Positions 23,152-36,851 of a stretch of 64,000 nt of DNA are shown here, one piece after another (the stretch's first letter is position 1; each line of letters starts with the position of its first letter). This stretch comes from Streptomyces sp. V3I8. GTDB taxonomy: Bacteria; Actinomycetota; Actinomycetes; Streptomycetales; Streptomycetaceae. The stretch is from assembly GCF_030817535.1 (NCBI RefSeq), contig NZ_JAUSZL010000002.1:6262001-6326000 (forward strand), given 5' to 3'. The notes beneath the pieces are model-generated. The model was not told the origin of the DNA, did no database searches, and saw only the letters and a program-made list of their open reading frames with translations. The translations under genes and the position numbers were made by a program.

Positions 23152-24156
23152 ATGACAGTCGCCATCGACCGCGCGACCGGCAAGCGCCGCGGTGACCGGG
23201 TCCCGCGCCCCGGCCCGCTCCAGCGCCTGAAGCACGCGTACCAGAGGTACTGGTACGCGTACGTGATGACCGCCCCGGTGGTCGTCGTCCTCGGTGTGCT
23301 GGTGCTCTATCCGCTGGTACGCGGCGTCTACCTGACGTTCACCGACGCCACCAGCCTCAACTCGGCCCGCACGATCGGCGTCAACCACATCGACGCCACC
23401 TACGAGTTCGTCGGCCTGGACAACTACGCCGACATCCTGTGGGGCCCCACCGCGTACGACCGGTTCTGGTCGCACTTCATCTGGACGATCGTGTGGACGG
23501 CGCTGTGCGTGCTGCTGCACTACGCCATCGGGCTCGGACTCGCGCTGTTGCTCGACCAGAAGCTGCGGGGCCGCACCTTCTACCGGCTGATACTCGTCCT
23601 GCCGTGGGCCGTGCCGACCTTCGTCACCGTCTTCGGCTGGCGCTTCATGCTCGCCGACGGCGGCATCATCAACACCGTGCTCGACGCGGTGCACCTGCCG
23701 TCGCCGCTGTGGCTGGAGGACACCTTCTGGCAGCGGTTCGCCGCGATCATGGTCAACACCTGGTGCGGTGTGCCGTTCATGATGGTCTCGCTCCTCGGCG
23801 GCCTGCAGTCCATCGACGCCGTTCTGTACGAGGCCGCCGAGATGGACGGCGCCAACGCCTGGCAGCGCTTCCGGCACGTGACCCTGCCGGGCCTGCGGTC
23901 CGTCAGCTCCACCGTCGTGCTGCTCGGCATCATCTGGACGTTCAACCAGTTCGCCATCATCTTCCTGCTCTTCGGCGACACCGCGCCGGACGCGCAGATC
24001 CTCGTCACCTGGGCCTACCAACTGGGCTTCGGGCAGCAGCCGCGCGACTACGCGCAGTCCGCCGCGTACGGCGTCCTGCTGCTGTCCATCCTGATCGTCT
24101 TCACCTCCGTCTACCGCCGCTGGCTGGCCCGCAATGAGCAGCAGCTCGCGGCCTGA
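23152..24156 (+). CDS. malF: maltose ABC transporter permease MalF
   Basis: 334 residues with six or more transmembrane helices (YVMTAPVVVVLGVLVLYPLV, FIWTIVWTALCVLLHYAIGL, LILVLPWAVPTFVTVFGW, VSSTVVLLGIIWTFNQFAII) and the permease EAA loop YEAAEMDGANAWQRFRHVTL followed by PGL, which contacts the ATPase. No malK lies in the window; in Streptomyces the shared ATPase MsiK, encoded elsewhere, serves this transporter. A 156-bp gap with a hairpin separates it from malE. Confidence 0.93.
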   Translation: MTVAIDRATGKRRGDRVPRPGPLQRLKHAYQRYWYAYVMTAPVVVVLGVLVLYPLVRGVYLTFTDATSLNSARTIGVNHIDATYEFVGLDNYADILWGPTAYDRFWSHFIWTIVWTALCVLLHYAIGLGLALLLDQKLRGRTFYRLILVLPWAVPTFVTVFGWRFMLADGGIINTVLDAVHLPSPLWLEDTFWQRFAAIMVNTWCGVPFMMVSLLGGLQSIDAVLYEAAEMDGANAWQRFRHVTLPGLRSVSSTVVLLGIIWTFNQFAIIFLLFGDTAPDAQILVTWAYQLGFGQQPRDYAQSAAYGVLLLSILIVFTSVYRRWLARNEQQLAA

Positions 24157-24169
24157 GGCAGGAGCCCCC

Positions 24170-25021
24170 ATGAGCACCACGACCGTAAGGCGCGGCGAGC
24201 GCAGCCGCGCCGGCACCCTGACCTCGCACGGCATCCTCGGTGTCGCGAGCCTGATCGCACTCTTCCCGATCGCCTGGCTGGTCTATCTGTCCCTCGGCCC
24301 GGACAAGGACGACTACCTGCACCCCGGAGGCATCTGGGGCAAGATGACGCTCGACAACTACACGTTCGTGCTGCAGCACACGCCGTTCTTCGACTGGCTG
24401 CGGAGCACGCTCGTCGTGTCGCTGGGCACGACCGTCATCGGCGTCATGGTGGCCGCCACCACCGGCTACGCGGTCTCGCGCATGCGGTTCCCCGGCTACC
24501 GGAAGTTCATGTGGGTGCTGCTGGTGACCCAGATGTTCCCGGTCGCCGTGCTGATGGTCCCGATGTACGAGATCCTCAGCGAACTCCAGCTCATCGACAA
24601 CTACTTCGGCCTGATCCTCGTCTACTGCTCGACCGCCGTGCCGTACTGCGCGTGGCTGCTCAAGGGGTACTTCGACACCATCCCCTTCGAGATCGACGAG
24701 GCGGGGCGCGTCGACGGCCTGTCGCCCTTCGGCACGTTCTTCCGGCTGATCCTCCCCCTCGCCAAGCCGGGGCTGGCCGTCGCCGCCTTCTACAGCTTCA
24801 TCACCGCGTTCGGCGAGGTCGCGTTCGCCTCGACGTTCATGCTGTCCGACACGAAGTACACGTTCGCGGTCGGACTGCAGAGCTTCGTCAGCGAGCACGA
24901 CGCGCAGCGCAACCTGATGGCCGCCACCGCGGTGCTGGTGGCCGTTCCGGTGTCCGCGTTCTTCTACCTTGTGCAGAAGAATCTGGTGACCGGCCTGACC
25001 GCGGGCGGCACGAAGGGGTGA
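24170..25021 (+). CDS. malG: maltose ABC transporter permease MalG
   Basis: 283 residues beginning MSTTTVRRGERSRAG, 13 bp after malF, with an AGGAG site. Helices include LGVASLIALFPIAWLVYLSL, STLVVSLGTTVIGVMVAATT, FMWVLLVTQMFPVAVLMVPM and a final LMAATAVLVAVPVSAFFYL. The ATPase-contact loop is FEIDEAGRVDGLSPFGTFFR. Pairs with MalF to form the channel. Confidence 0.93.
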   Translation: MSTTTVRRGERSRAGTLTSHGILGVASLIALFPIAWLVYLSLGPDKDDYLHPGGIWGKMTLDNYTFVLQHTPFFDWLRSTLVVSLGTTVIGVMVAATTGYAVSRMRFPGYRKFMWVLLVTQMFPVAVLMVPMYEILSELQLIDNYFGLILVYCSTAVPYCAWLLKGYFDTIPFEIDEAGRVDGLSPFGTFFRLILPLAKPGLAVAAFYSFITAFGEVAFASTFMLSDTKYTFAVGLQSFVSEHDAQRNLMAATAVLVAVPVSAFFYLVQKNLVTGLTAGGTKG

Positions 25022-25057
25022 CGTCGGCCGCTGAGACCGTTGGTTGTCCGCGGCCCC

Positions 25058-25095
25058 GTCGTGGCTGGTCGCGCAGTTCCCCGCGCCCCTGACGG
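25058..25095 (+). repeat. dispersed Streptomyces intergenic repeat
   Basis: About 38 bp containing GGTCGCGCAGTTCCCCGCGC is shared almost exactly with two copies at 55525-55679, and its palindromic core recurs at 28385-28425 and 43806-43822. It sits in the malG-aglA gap. Confidence 0.6.
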
Positions 25096-25126
25096 GACGC
25101 TACCTCCGTTACGTATCAAGGAAGCC

Positions 25127-26812
25127 ATGAGCCAGCAGCACTCCGCCGACCCGGCGCCGAACTCCGCTCTCGCCACTGTCGCCGACCGCCGCGACTGGTG
25201 GCGCGACGCGGTGATCTACCAGGTCTACCCCCGCAGTTTCGCCGACAGCAACGGCGACGGCATGGGCGACCTGGAGGGCGTACGTGCCCGACTCCCGTAC
25301 CTGCGCGACCTCGGCGTGGACGCCGTGTGGCTCAGCCCCTTCTACGCCTCGCCGCAGGCCGACGCGGGCTACGACGTGGCGGACTACCGGGCCGTCGACC
25401 CCATGTTCGGCAACCTGCTCGACGCGGACGCGCTGATCCGCGACGCGCACGGGCTGGGCCTCAGGATCATCGTCGACCTCGTCCCCAACCACTCCTCCGA
25501 CCAGCACGAGTGGTTCAGGCGGGCCCTCGCCGAGGGGCCCGGTTCGCCCTCGCGGGAGCGCTACCACTTCCGCGCCGGCAAGGGCGAGAACGGCGAACTG
25601 CCCCCCAACGACTGGGAGTCCATCTTCGGCGGCCCCGCCTGGACACGGGTCACCGAGCCGGACGGCGCCCCCGGGGAGTGGTACCTCCACCTCTTCGCGC
25701 CGGAGCAGCCCGACTTCGACTGGACCCACCCGGCGGTCGGCGACGAGTTCCGCTCGGTCCTGCGGTTCTGGCTCGACATGGGCGTCGACGGTTTCCGCAT
25801 CGACGTGGCACACGGTCTGGTGAAGGCGGAAGGGCTGCCGGACCTGGGATCCCACGAGCAGCTCAAGCTTCTGGGCAACGACGTCATGCCGTTCTTCGAC
25901 CAGGACGGTGTGCACGAGATCTACCGCCAGTGGCGCCTCGTACTGGACGAGTACTCGGGCGACCGCATCTTCGTCGCCGAGGCGTGGACGCCGACCATCG
26001 AGCGCACCGCCAACTACGTGCGCCCCGACGAACTGCACCAGGCCTTCAACTTCCAGTATCTGAGCACCCATTGGGACGCCCAGGAGCTGCGGTCCTGCAT
26101 CGACCGCACCCTCGACGCGATGCGTCCCGTGGGCGCCCCCGCCACCTGGGTGCTCTCCAACCACGACGTGACCCGGCACACGACGCGGTTCGCCAACCCG
26201 GCCGGGCTCGGCACCCAGATCCGCCTCGCCGGGGACCGCGCGCTGGGCCTGCGCCGGGCCCGCGCCGCGACGCTGCTGATGCTCGCGCTGCCCGGGTCCG
26301 CGTACCTCTACCAGGGCGAGGAGCTGGGCCTGCCGGACGTCGTCGACCTGCCGGACGAGGTGCGCCAGGACCCGGCGTACTTCCGCGGCGCGGGCCAGGA
26401 CGGGTTCCGGGACGGCTGCCGGGTGCCGATCCCGTGGAACCGCGAGGGCTCGTCGTACGGCTTCGGCAGCGGCGGCAGCTGGCTCCCGCAGCCGGCCGGC
26501 TGGGGCGAACTGAGCGTCGAGGCGCAGACCGGCGTCGCGGGCTCGACCCTGGAGCTGTACCGGTCCGCGCTCGCCGTGCGCAGTGAGCGGGCCGACCTCG
26601 GCGCGGGCGACCGGGTGGAGTGGCTGACGGCGCCCGAGGGTGTCCTGGCCTTCCGCCGCGGGGCGTTCACGTGCACCACCAACACCCGGAGCGAGGCGGT
26701 GAGCGTCCCCGCGTACGGACGCGTACTGCTCGCGAGCGGTGAGGTGACCGTGACGGACGACGGCACGGCGCGGCTGTCCGCCGACACCACCGTGTGGTGG
26801 ATCGCCGGCTGA
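25127..26812 (+). CDS. aglA: GH13 alpha-glucosidase, maltodextrin hydrolysis
   Basis: 561 residues, cytoplasmic (no signal peptide), start [15 protein letters not shown] after AAGGAAG. GH13 landmarks: [20 protein letters not shown] at the N-terminus, [29 protein letters not shown] (nucleophile Asp), [10 protein letters not shown] (acid/base Glu), [14 protein letters not shown] (transition-state Asp), and [12 protein letters not shown]. It releases glucose from imported maltose and short maltodextrins. It follows malG closely and is probably in the operon, ended by the terminator at 26868-26902. The gene name follows the S. coelicolor locus. Confidence 0.9.
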   Translation: MSQQHSADPAPNSALATVADRRDWWRDAVIYQVYPRSFADSNGDGMGDLEGVRARLPYLRDLGVDAVWLSPFYASPQADAGYDVADYRAVDPMFGNLLDADALIRDAHGLGLRIIVDLVPNHSSDQHEWFRRALAEGPGSPSRERYHFRAGKGENGELPPNDWESIFGGPAWTRVTEPDGAPGEWYLHLFAPEQPDFDWTHPAVGDEFRSVLRFWLDMGVDGFRIDVAHGLVKAEGLPDLGSHEQLKLLGNDVMPFFDQDGVHEIYRQWRLVLDEYSGDRIFVAEAWTPTIERTANYVRPDELHQAFNFQYLSTHWDAQELRSCIDRTLDAMRPVGAPATWVLSNHDVTRHTTRFANPAGLGTQIRLAGDRALGLRRARAATLLMLALPGSAYLYQGEELGLPDVVDLPDEVRQDPAYFRGAGQDGFRDGCRVPIPWNREGSSYGFGSGGSWLPQPAGWGELSVEAQTGVAGSTLELYRSALAVRSERADLGAGDRVEWLTAPEGVLAFRRGAFTCTTNTRSEAVSVPAYGRVLLASGEVTVTDDGTARLSADTTVWWIAG

Positions 26813-26867
26813 CCGTTCACCAACCACCACCAATCGACCCTTCCTGCAAGAACTTTCAGGAAATTCC

Positions 26868-26902
26868 AGAAGCCCGCCTTCCCCTTTGGGAGGCGGGCTT
26901 CT
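26868..26902 (+). terminator. terminator of malEFG-aglA
   Basis: Perfect 12-bp stem AGAAGCCCGCCT with an 11-base loop, 56 bp after the aglA stop. It lies directly before the amylase promoter. Confidence 0.75.
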
Positions 26903-26932
26903 ACGATCTGCGGCACCGCACTGCTGTTGAAT

Positions 26933-26943
26933 CTTGCAGCAAG
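26933..26943. promoter_or_regulatory. candidate MalR operator of the amylase gene
   Basis: CTTGC-A-GCAAG is a perfect inverted repeat 28 bp before the amylase start. An upstream CCTGCAAGAACTTTCAGG (26843-26860) carries a related half-site. Confidence 0.6.
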
Positions 26944-26970
26944 AACCTTCAACGGAGAAGGGACCCCCAC

Positions 26971-28344
26971 ATGGCCAAGAGAGCTCTGTCCTGTGCGCTC
27001 GCCGTGGCGGCCGCCGCGCTCGTCGTCCCCGCGGGCACCGCCCACGCCTCCCCACCGGGCACCAAGGACGTCACCGCCGTCCTCTTCGAGTGGAACTTCG
27101 CGTCCGTGGCCAAGGAGTGCACCAACCGGCTGGGCCCGGCCGGTTACGGATACGTCCAGGTCTCCCCGCCCGCCGAGCACATACAGGGCGCGCAGTGGTG
27201 GACCTCGTACCAGCCCGTCAGCTACAGGATCGCCGGGCGCCTCGGTGACCGTACGGCCTTCCAGAACATGGTCAGCACCTGTCACTCGGCAGGCGTGAAG
27301 GTCGTCGCCGACACGGTGATCAACCACATGTCGGCGGGCAGCGGCACCGGTACGGGCGGCTCGTCCTACACGAAGTACGACTACCCCGGTCTGTACTCCT
27401 CGCCCGACTTCGACAACTGCACCTCGCAGATCAGCAACTACCAGGACCGCGCCAACGTCCAGAACTGCGAACTCGTCGGGCTCGCCGACCTGGACACCGG
27501 CGAGGAGTACGTCCGCTCCGCCGTCGCCAAGTACCTGAACGACCTGCTGTCGCTGGGTGTCGACGGGTTCCGCATAGACGCGGCCAAGCACATCCCGGCC
27601 GCCGACCTCGCCAACATCAAGGGCCGGCTGAGCAACACGTCCGCGTACTGGAAGCAGGAGGCCATCTACGGGGCCGGTGAGGCGGTCCAGCCGACCGAGT
27701 ACACCGGGACCGGGGACGTCCAGGAGTTCCGGTACGCGTTCGACCTCAAGCGCGTCTTCAACAACGAGAACCTCGCCTACCTGAAGAACTACGGCGAGGG
27801 CTGGGGCTATATGGGCAGCGGAGTCTCGGGGGTCTTCGTGGACAACCACGACACCGAGCGCAACGGGTCGACGCTCAGCTACAAGGACAACGCGAACTAC
27901 ACCCTCGCCAACGTGTTCATGCTGGCGTACCCGTACGGGGCGCCCGACATCAACTCGGGGTACGAGTTCTCGTCCACGGACGCGGGGCCGCCCAACGGCG
28001 GTTCGGTGAGCGCCTGTTGGCAGGACGGATGGAAGTGCCAGCATGCCTGGCCGGAGATCAGCTCGATGGTCGCCTTCCGCAACGCCGTGCGGGGGCAGTC
28101 CCTCACCAACTGGTGGGACAACGGGGGTGACGCGATCGCGTTCGGCCGGGGCACCAAGGGCTTCGTGGCCATCAACCACGAGTCGTCCTCGCTGACCCGC
28201 ACCTACCAGACCTCGCTCGCGGCCGGCACGTACTGCAACGTGCAGGCCGGCGCGACGGTGACGGTGAACGGCTCGGGCCAGCTCACGGCGACGCTCGCGG
28301 CGAACACCGCGCTGGCGGTCTACACGGGCAAGTCCGCCTGCTGA
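26971..28344 (+). CDS. secreted alpha-amylase (GH13)
   Basis: 457 residues. Signal peptide [20 protein letters not shown] with cleavage near AHA. Catalytic barrel: [25 protein letters not shown] (nucleophile Asp), [17 protein letters not shown] (acid/base Glu), [13 protein letters not shown] (third acid). A C-terminal beta domain ends [16 protein letters not shown]; no separate starch-binding module follows, so this is the short Streptomyces form. It depolymerises external starch. Own promoter with a MalR-type palindrome. Confidence 0.93.
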   Translation: MAKRALSCALAVAAAALVVPAGTAHASPPGTKDVTAVLFEWNFASVAKECTNRLGPAGYGYVQVSPPAEHIQGAQWWTSYQPVSYRIAGRLGDRTAFQNMVSTCHSAGVKVVADTVINHMSAGSGTGTGGSSYTKYDYPGLYSSPDFDNCTSQISNYQDRANVQNCELVGLADLDTGEEYVRSAVAKYLNDLLSLGVDGFRIDAAKHIPAADLANIKGRLSNTSAYWKQEAIYGAGEAVQPTEYTGTGDVQEFRYAFDLKRVFNNENLAYLKNYGEGWGYMGSGVSGVFVDNHDTERNGSTLSYKDNANYTLANVFMLAYPYGAPDINSGYEFSSTDAGPPNGGSVSACWQDGWKCQHAWPEISSMVAFRNAVRGQSLTNWWDNGGDAIAFGRGTKGFVAINHESSSLTRTYQTSLAAGTYCNVQAGATVTVNGSGQLTATLAANTALAVYTGKSAC

Positions 28345-28384
28345 CCCACCTGCTGACCCGCCTGCAGGCCGGTGGGGTGCTCGC

Positions 28385-28425
28385 CGCGGTTCCCCGCGTC
28401 CCTCGAAGGGGCGCGGGGAACCGCG
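28385..28425. terminator. amylase terminator, palindromic dispersed-repeat form
   Basis: Perfect 14-bp stem CGCGGTTCCCCGCG / CGCGGGGAACCGCG with a 13-base spacer, 40 bp after the amylase stop. Its arms are the core of the dispersed repeat at 25058 and 55525, here arranged as a full hairpin. Confidence 0.7.
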
Positions 28426-28462
28426 CGGTCTTTCGGGCGGCGACTGAAACCTCTTTCCAGTC

Positions 28463-28480
28463 CTTGCAAGACTCTTGCAG
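28463..28480. promoter_or_regulatory. candidate MalR operator of the pullulanase gene
   Basis: CTTGCAAG (perfect 8-bp palindrome) is followed 3 bp later by CTTGCAG. This is the fourth cluster of the CTTGCA motif in the maltose region. Confidence 0.6.
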
Positions 28481-28535
28481 AAAGCGTTTCGGCGGGGATA
28501 GCGTCACGCCGATCCCACCGCAAGGAGTCAGGCCT

Positions 28536-33947
<5,412 letters not shown>

Positions 33948-34017
33948 CGGGGCACTACCTTGGTGGGGCGGACCCGGGACCCCGGACCGCCCCACACGTG
34001 TGTCCAGAGGCTGGCAG

Positions 34018-35661
34018 ATGGACGTCAACGGCAAACGGACCGACGCGACCGTCCTGCTCGTGGACGACACGGCGGCGGGCCGGTACGCCATCGGCGCCCT
34101 GCTGCGCCGGGCCGGCCACCAGGTCGTCGCGGTCGCGACCGGCCACGAGGCGCTGGTCGAACTCGACGCGCGGCTGCGCAGGGGGACGCTGCCCGACGTG
34201 GCCCTCGTCGACGTGGACCTGCCGGACATGACCGGCTTCGAACTGTGCCGTCGCATCAAGTCCCGCCCGCACATGGCCTACCTGCCCGTCGTGCACTTCT
34301 CCGCCTCCTCCACCTCCCCGGGCGGCCGCAGCCGAGGGCTGGAGGCGGGCGGGGACGCGTACCTGACGGTGCCGGCCGAGCCCGAGGAGATCGACGCGGT
34401 GGTCCGGTCCACCGTCCGCACCGCCCGGCTGCGGGCCGGCGACCAGGCACTGGCCAGGCGGCTGACCCTCCTGTCGGAGACGATCGTCACCATCCAGGCC
34501 GCGCGCTCCCTGCAGGAACTCGCCGACGCCGCCGCCAACGGCACCGCCCGCCTCACCGGCGGACCCGCCGCCGTCTTCTTCCTCGGCCCGGACGACGAGC
34601 TGTACCACGGCACCTCCCGGGACCGCACCTCGCTCGCGCTGCCCGACGAGGGCGCCCACCGGGCCGTGGCCGGCCTGCTCCGCCGGCTCACCCGCGGGCA
34701 GTCCGGCGTGCAGATCACCACGGTGCCCGCGCCGCTGTGGCCCGCCGGGTTCTTCCGGCCCGGTGTGCAGCACGACGCCCGGCTGGCGCTGATCCTCACC
34801 CAGGACGGCAAGGCGTCGGTGTGCCTGGCGACGCCCACCCGCGGCATGCGCAGGCCCAATCCCGAGGAGGAGACGCTGGTGGCCCGGCTCGCCCAGGCCA
34901 CCGCGCTCGCCGCCGAACCGCTGCTCATGTACCAGGTCGAACGGCACGTGGCCCTCACCCTCCAGCACAGCTTCCTGCCCCAGCCGCACCGGCTGCCCGA
35001 ACTGCGGGGCCTGGAGGTCGTGGTCCGCTACGTGCCCTCCTCCCAGCAGACCGAGATCGGGGGCGACTTCTACGCCGCGCTGCGCACCGGCGAAGGCGCG
35101 CTCGCCGCGGTCGGCGACGTCGTCGGGCACTCGCTGGACGCCGCCACCGTCATGGTCGAGATCCGGCACGCGCTGCGCGCCTACTGCGTCGACGAGAGCG
35201 ACCCGGCGGTGCTCGCCGAGCGCCTGGACCGGATGCTCCAGCACTACCATCCCGCGCTGACCGCCACCGTCTGCCTGGTCCTGATCGACCCGGCCACCGG
35301 GCGTACGCGCATCGCGAACGCGGGCCACATCCCGCCGCTCGTCCTGCGGGAGAGCGGGACCGCCGACTACGCCAAGGCGGCCGGACCGCTGCTCGGCGTG
35401 GGGCTGCCGCATCCGGCGCCCACCGAGCTGTTCCTCGAAGCGGGGGACCGGCTCCTCATGGTCACCGACGGGCTGATCGAGACCCGCGGCACCGACCTCG
35501 CGGTCTCCATGGAACACCTCCGGGCGGCCTCCGCGGGGGCGCCGCCCGGCCTGGAGGCCCTGTGCGACACCCTGCTCGACTGCTTCGGGCACGAGCGGGA
35601 CGACGACATCGCGATGCTCGCGCTGCGGCTGGCGCCCGGACCGCCGTCCGGCTGCGGCTAG
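34018..35661 (+). CDS. response regulator fused to GAF and PP2C-type (SpoIIE) phosphatase
   Basis: 547 residues from ATG at 34018 after GAGG; a GTG at 34000 is possible. Receiver domain at ~8-130: TVLLVDDTAAGRYAIGALLR with the acidic pair, PDVALVDVDLPDMTGF with phosphoacceptor Asp; the usual Lys near residue 110 is not obvious. A GAF-like middle part (~150-300) follows, then a SpoIIE/PP2C phosphatase (~320-540): QTEIGGDFYAALRTGEGALA, VGDVVGHSLDAATVMVEIRH, IANAGHIPPLVL, LLMVTDGLIE, HERDDDIAMLALRL. Such proteins dephosphorylate anti-anti-sigma factors. No cognate kinase adjoins. Confidence 0.88.
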   Translation: MDVNGKRTDATVLLVDDTAAGRYAIGALLRRAGHQVVAVATGHEALVELDARLRRGTLPDVALVDVDLPDMTGFELCRRIKSRPHMAYLPVVHFSASSTSPGGRSRGLEAGGDAYLTVPAEPEEIDAVVRSTVRTARLRAGDQALARRLTLLSETIVTIQAARSLQELADAAANGTARLTGGPAAVFFLGPDDELYHGTSRDRTSLALPDEGAHRAVAGLLRRLTRGQSGVQITTVPAPLWPAGFFRPGVQHDARLALILTQDGKASVCLATPTRGMRRPNPEEETLVARLAQATALAAEPLLMYQVERHVALTLQHSFLPQPHRLPELRGLEVVVRYVPSSQQTEIGGDFYAALRTGEGALAAVGDVVGHSLDAATVMVEIRHALRAYCVDESDPAVLAERLDRMLQHYHPALTATVCLVLIDPATGRTRIANAGHIPPLVLRESGTADYAKAAGPLLGVGLPHPAPTELFLEAGDRLLMVTDGLIETRGTDLAVSMEHLRAASAGAPPGLEALCDTLLDCFGHERDDDIAMLALRLAPGPPSGCG

Positions 35662-35693
35662 GGTGAGTTCCGTCGCCTAGAACGGGAGTGCCC

Positions 35694-36050
35694 ATGCCGC
35701 AGATCACCGTCGACTACTCGACGCCGCTCGCCGGGAGTTTCGACCGGCAGGGGTTCGCCGTCGCCCTGCACGCCATGGTGGTGGAGACGGCCGCCGCGAA
35801 GAGCGAGGCGTGCAAGTCGCGGTTCCGGGCCGTCGACGACGTCGTGGTCGGGGCGGAGGGCACGGGACACGCCCTCGTGCACGTCTCGCTGGCCCTGCTG
35901 CCGGGGCGGTCCGACGAGGTGAAGTCCGCGTTGACCTCGCGGACGCTGGACCTCGTACGGGAGTATGTGAAGACGGCCGACGGGACGGCGCTGCACGCCT
36001 CCGCGGAGGTCCGCGACCTCGGGGCGTCCTACCAGAAGTTCGTGGACTGA
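35694..36050 (+). CDS. 5-carboxymethyl-2-hydroxymuconate delta-isomerase-like protein
   Basis: 118 residues starting MPQITVDYS after GGAG. The tautomerase-superfamily CHMI fold is suggested by Pro at position 2 (catalytic base after Met removal), DRQGFAVALHAMVVETAAAK, CKSRFRAVDDVVVG, HALVHVSLALLPGRSDEVK and a C-terminal ASAEVRDLGASYQKF. In aromatic degradation CHMI isomerises a homoprotocatechuate intermediate, but no other gene of that pathway is nearby, so the real substrate is open. Confidence 0.8.
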   Translation: MPQITVDYSTPLAGSFDRQGFAVALHAMVVETAAAKSEACKSRFRAVDDVVVGAEGTGHALVHVSLALLPGRSDEVKSALTSRTLDLVREYVKTADGTALHASAEVRDLGASYQKFVD

Positions 36051-36107
36051 CGGCATCCCGCGCCCCTGGGAGCAAGGGCCCGGACCCGGCCCGGTCCAGA
36101 AAGCGCC

Positions 36108-36800
36108 CTAGCCCGCCAGGTTCACCAGGCGGGTCACCAAGGCGGTGAACGGGCTGTCCGCCGGGTCCTCCTGCGCCAGGGCGCGGCGCAGGATCGTGGC
36201 CGTCTCCGGGTCCGCCGCCGCGCTCACCGCCGCCAGGGCCGCGAAGTCGTGCACCAGCTGGACCTCCAGCTCGGCCCGGGGGATGCGGCGGCCGTCCAGC
36301 CAGAGCAGGGCGGTCGCCTCGGCCAGGGCGATCCACGAGCGGACGACCAGTTCGAGCCGGGCCGGCGGCCGTTCGATCCGCAGATGGGCCAGGATCTGCA
36401 GGTACGCCGCCTGCCGCACCCCGTCGACCAGGGCGTTCGTGGTCGTGGAGCCGACCGCCGGGCCGCCGCGCATCAGCGCCGAGAAACCGGGCCCGTGCTC
36501 GTCGACGAAGTCGAAGAAGCGCCGCATCACCCGCAGCAGGCGCGCCCCCAGAGGACCTTCCCGCGGCTCAACGAAACGTTCCGTCAGGTCGTCCGAGGCA
36601 CGCTTCAGGGCAGCTTCGTACAGGCTGAGCTTGCCGGGGAAGTAGTGGTAGACCAGCGGCCGTGAGATACCCGCGGCCGCGGCTATCTCGTCGACGGACA
36701 CGTCCTCCGGCGAGCGCCGGCTGAACAGGTCGAGGGCGACGCCGATCAACTGCCGGCGCCGTTCCTCGACACCCATCCTGCGGCGCACCCCGGTAGTCAT
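36108..36800 (-). CDS. TetR-family regulator
   Basis: 230 residues. HTH at ~12-60: RRRQLIGVALDLFSRRSPED, VSVDEIAAAAGISRPLVYHY and FPGKLSLYEAAL. The ligand-binding part is helical with VMRRFFDFVDEHGPGFSALM and RSWIALAEATALLWLDGR. Lies 51 bp downstream of the 652-residue membrane protein gene and may be read with it. Ligand unknown. Confidence 0.88.
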   Translation of the reverse strand: MTTGVRRRMGVEERRRQLIGVALDLFSRRSPEDVSVDEIAAAAGISRPLVYHYFPGKLSLYEAALKRASDDLTERFVEPREGPLGARLLRVMRRFFDFVDEHGPGFSALMRGGPAVGSTTTNALVDGVRQAAYLQILAHLRIERPPARLELVVRSWIALAEATALLWLDGRRIPRAELEVQLVHDFAALAAVSAAADPETATILRRALAQEDPADSPFTALVTRLVNLAG

Positions 36801-36851
36801 GTGCCCACCCTACCGATCGGCCGCGGTGCCGACCGGCGCCGAACGTCCGTC

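Noticed and set aside
20209..24234. 1341-codon open frame on the minus strand
   Set aside because: Only the part below 21243 (or 21336) is malR; the rest is antisense to malE and malF, with low-complexity Val/Gly/Arg composition and no fold.
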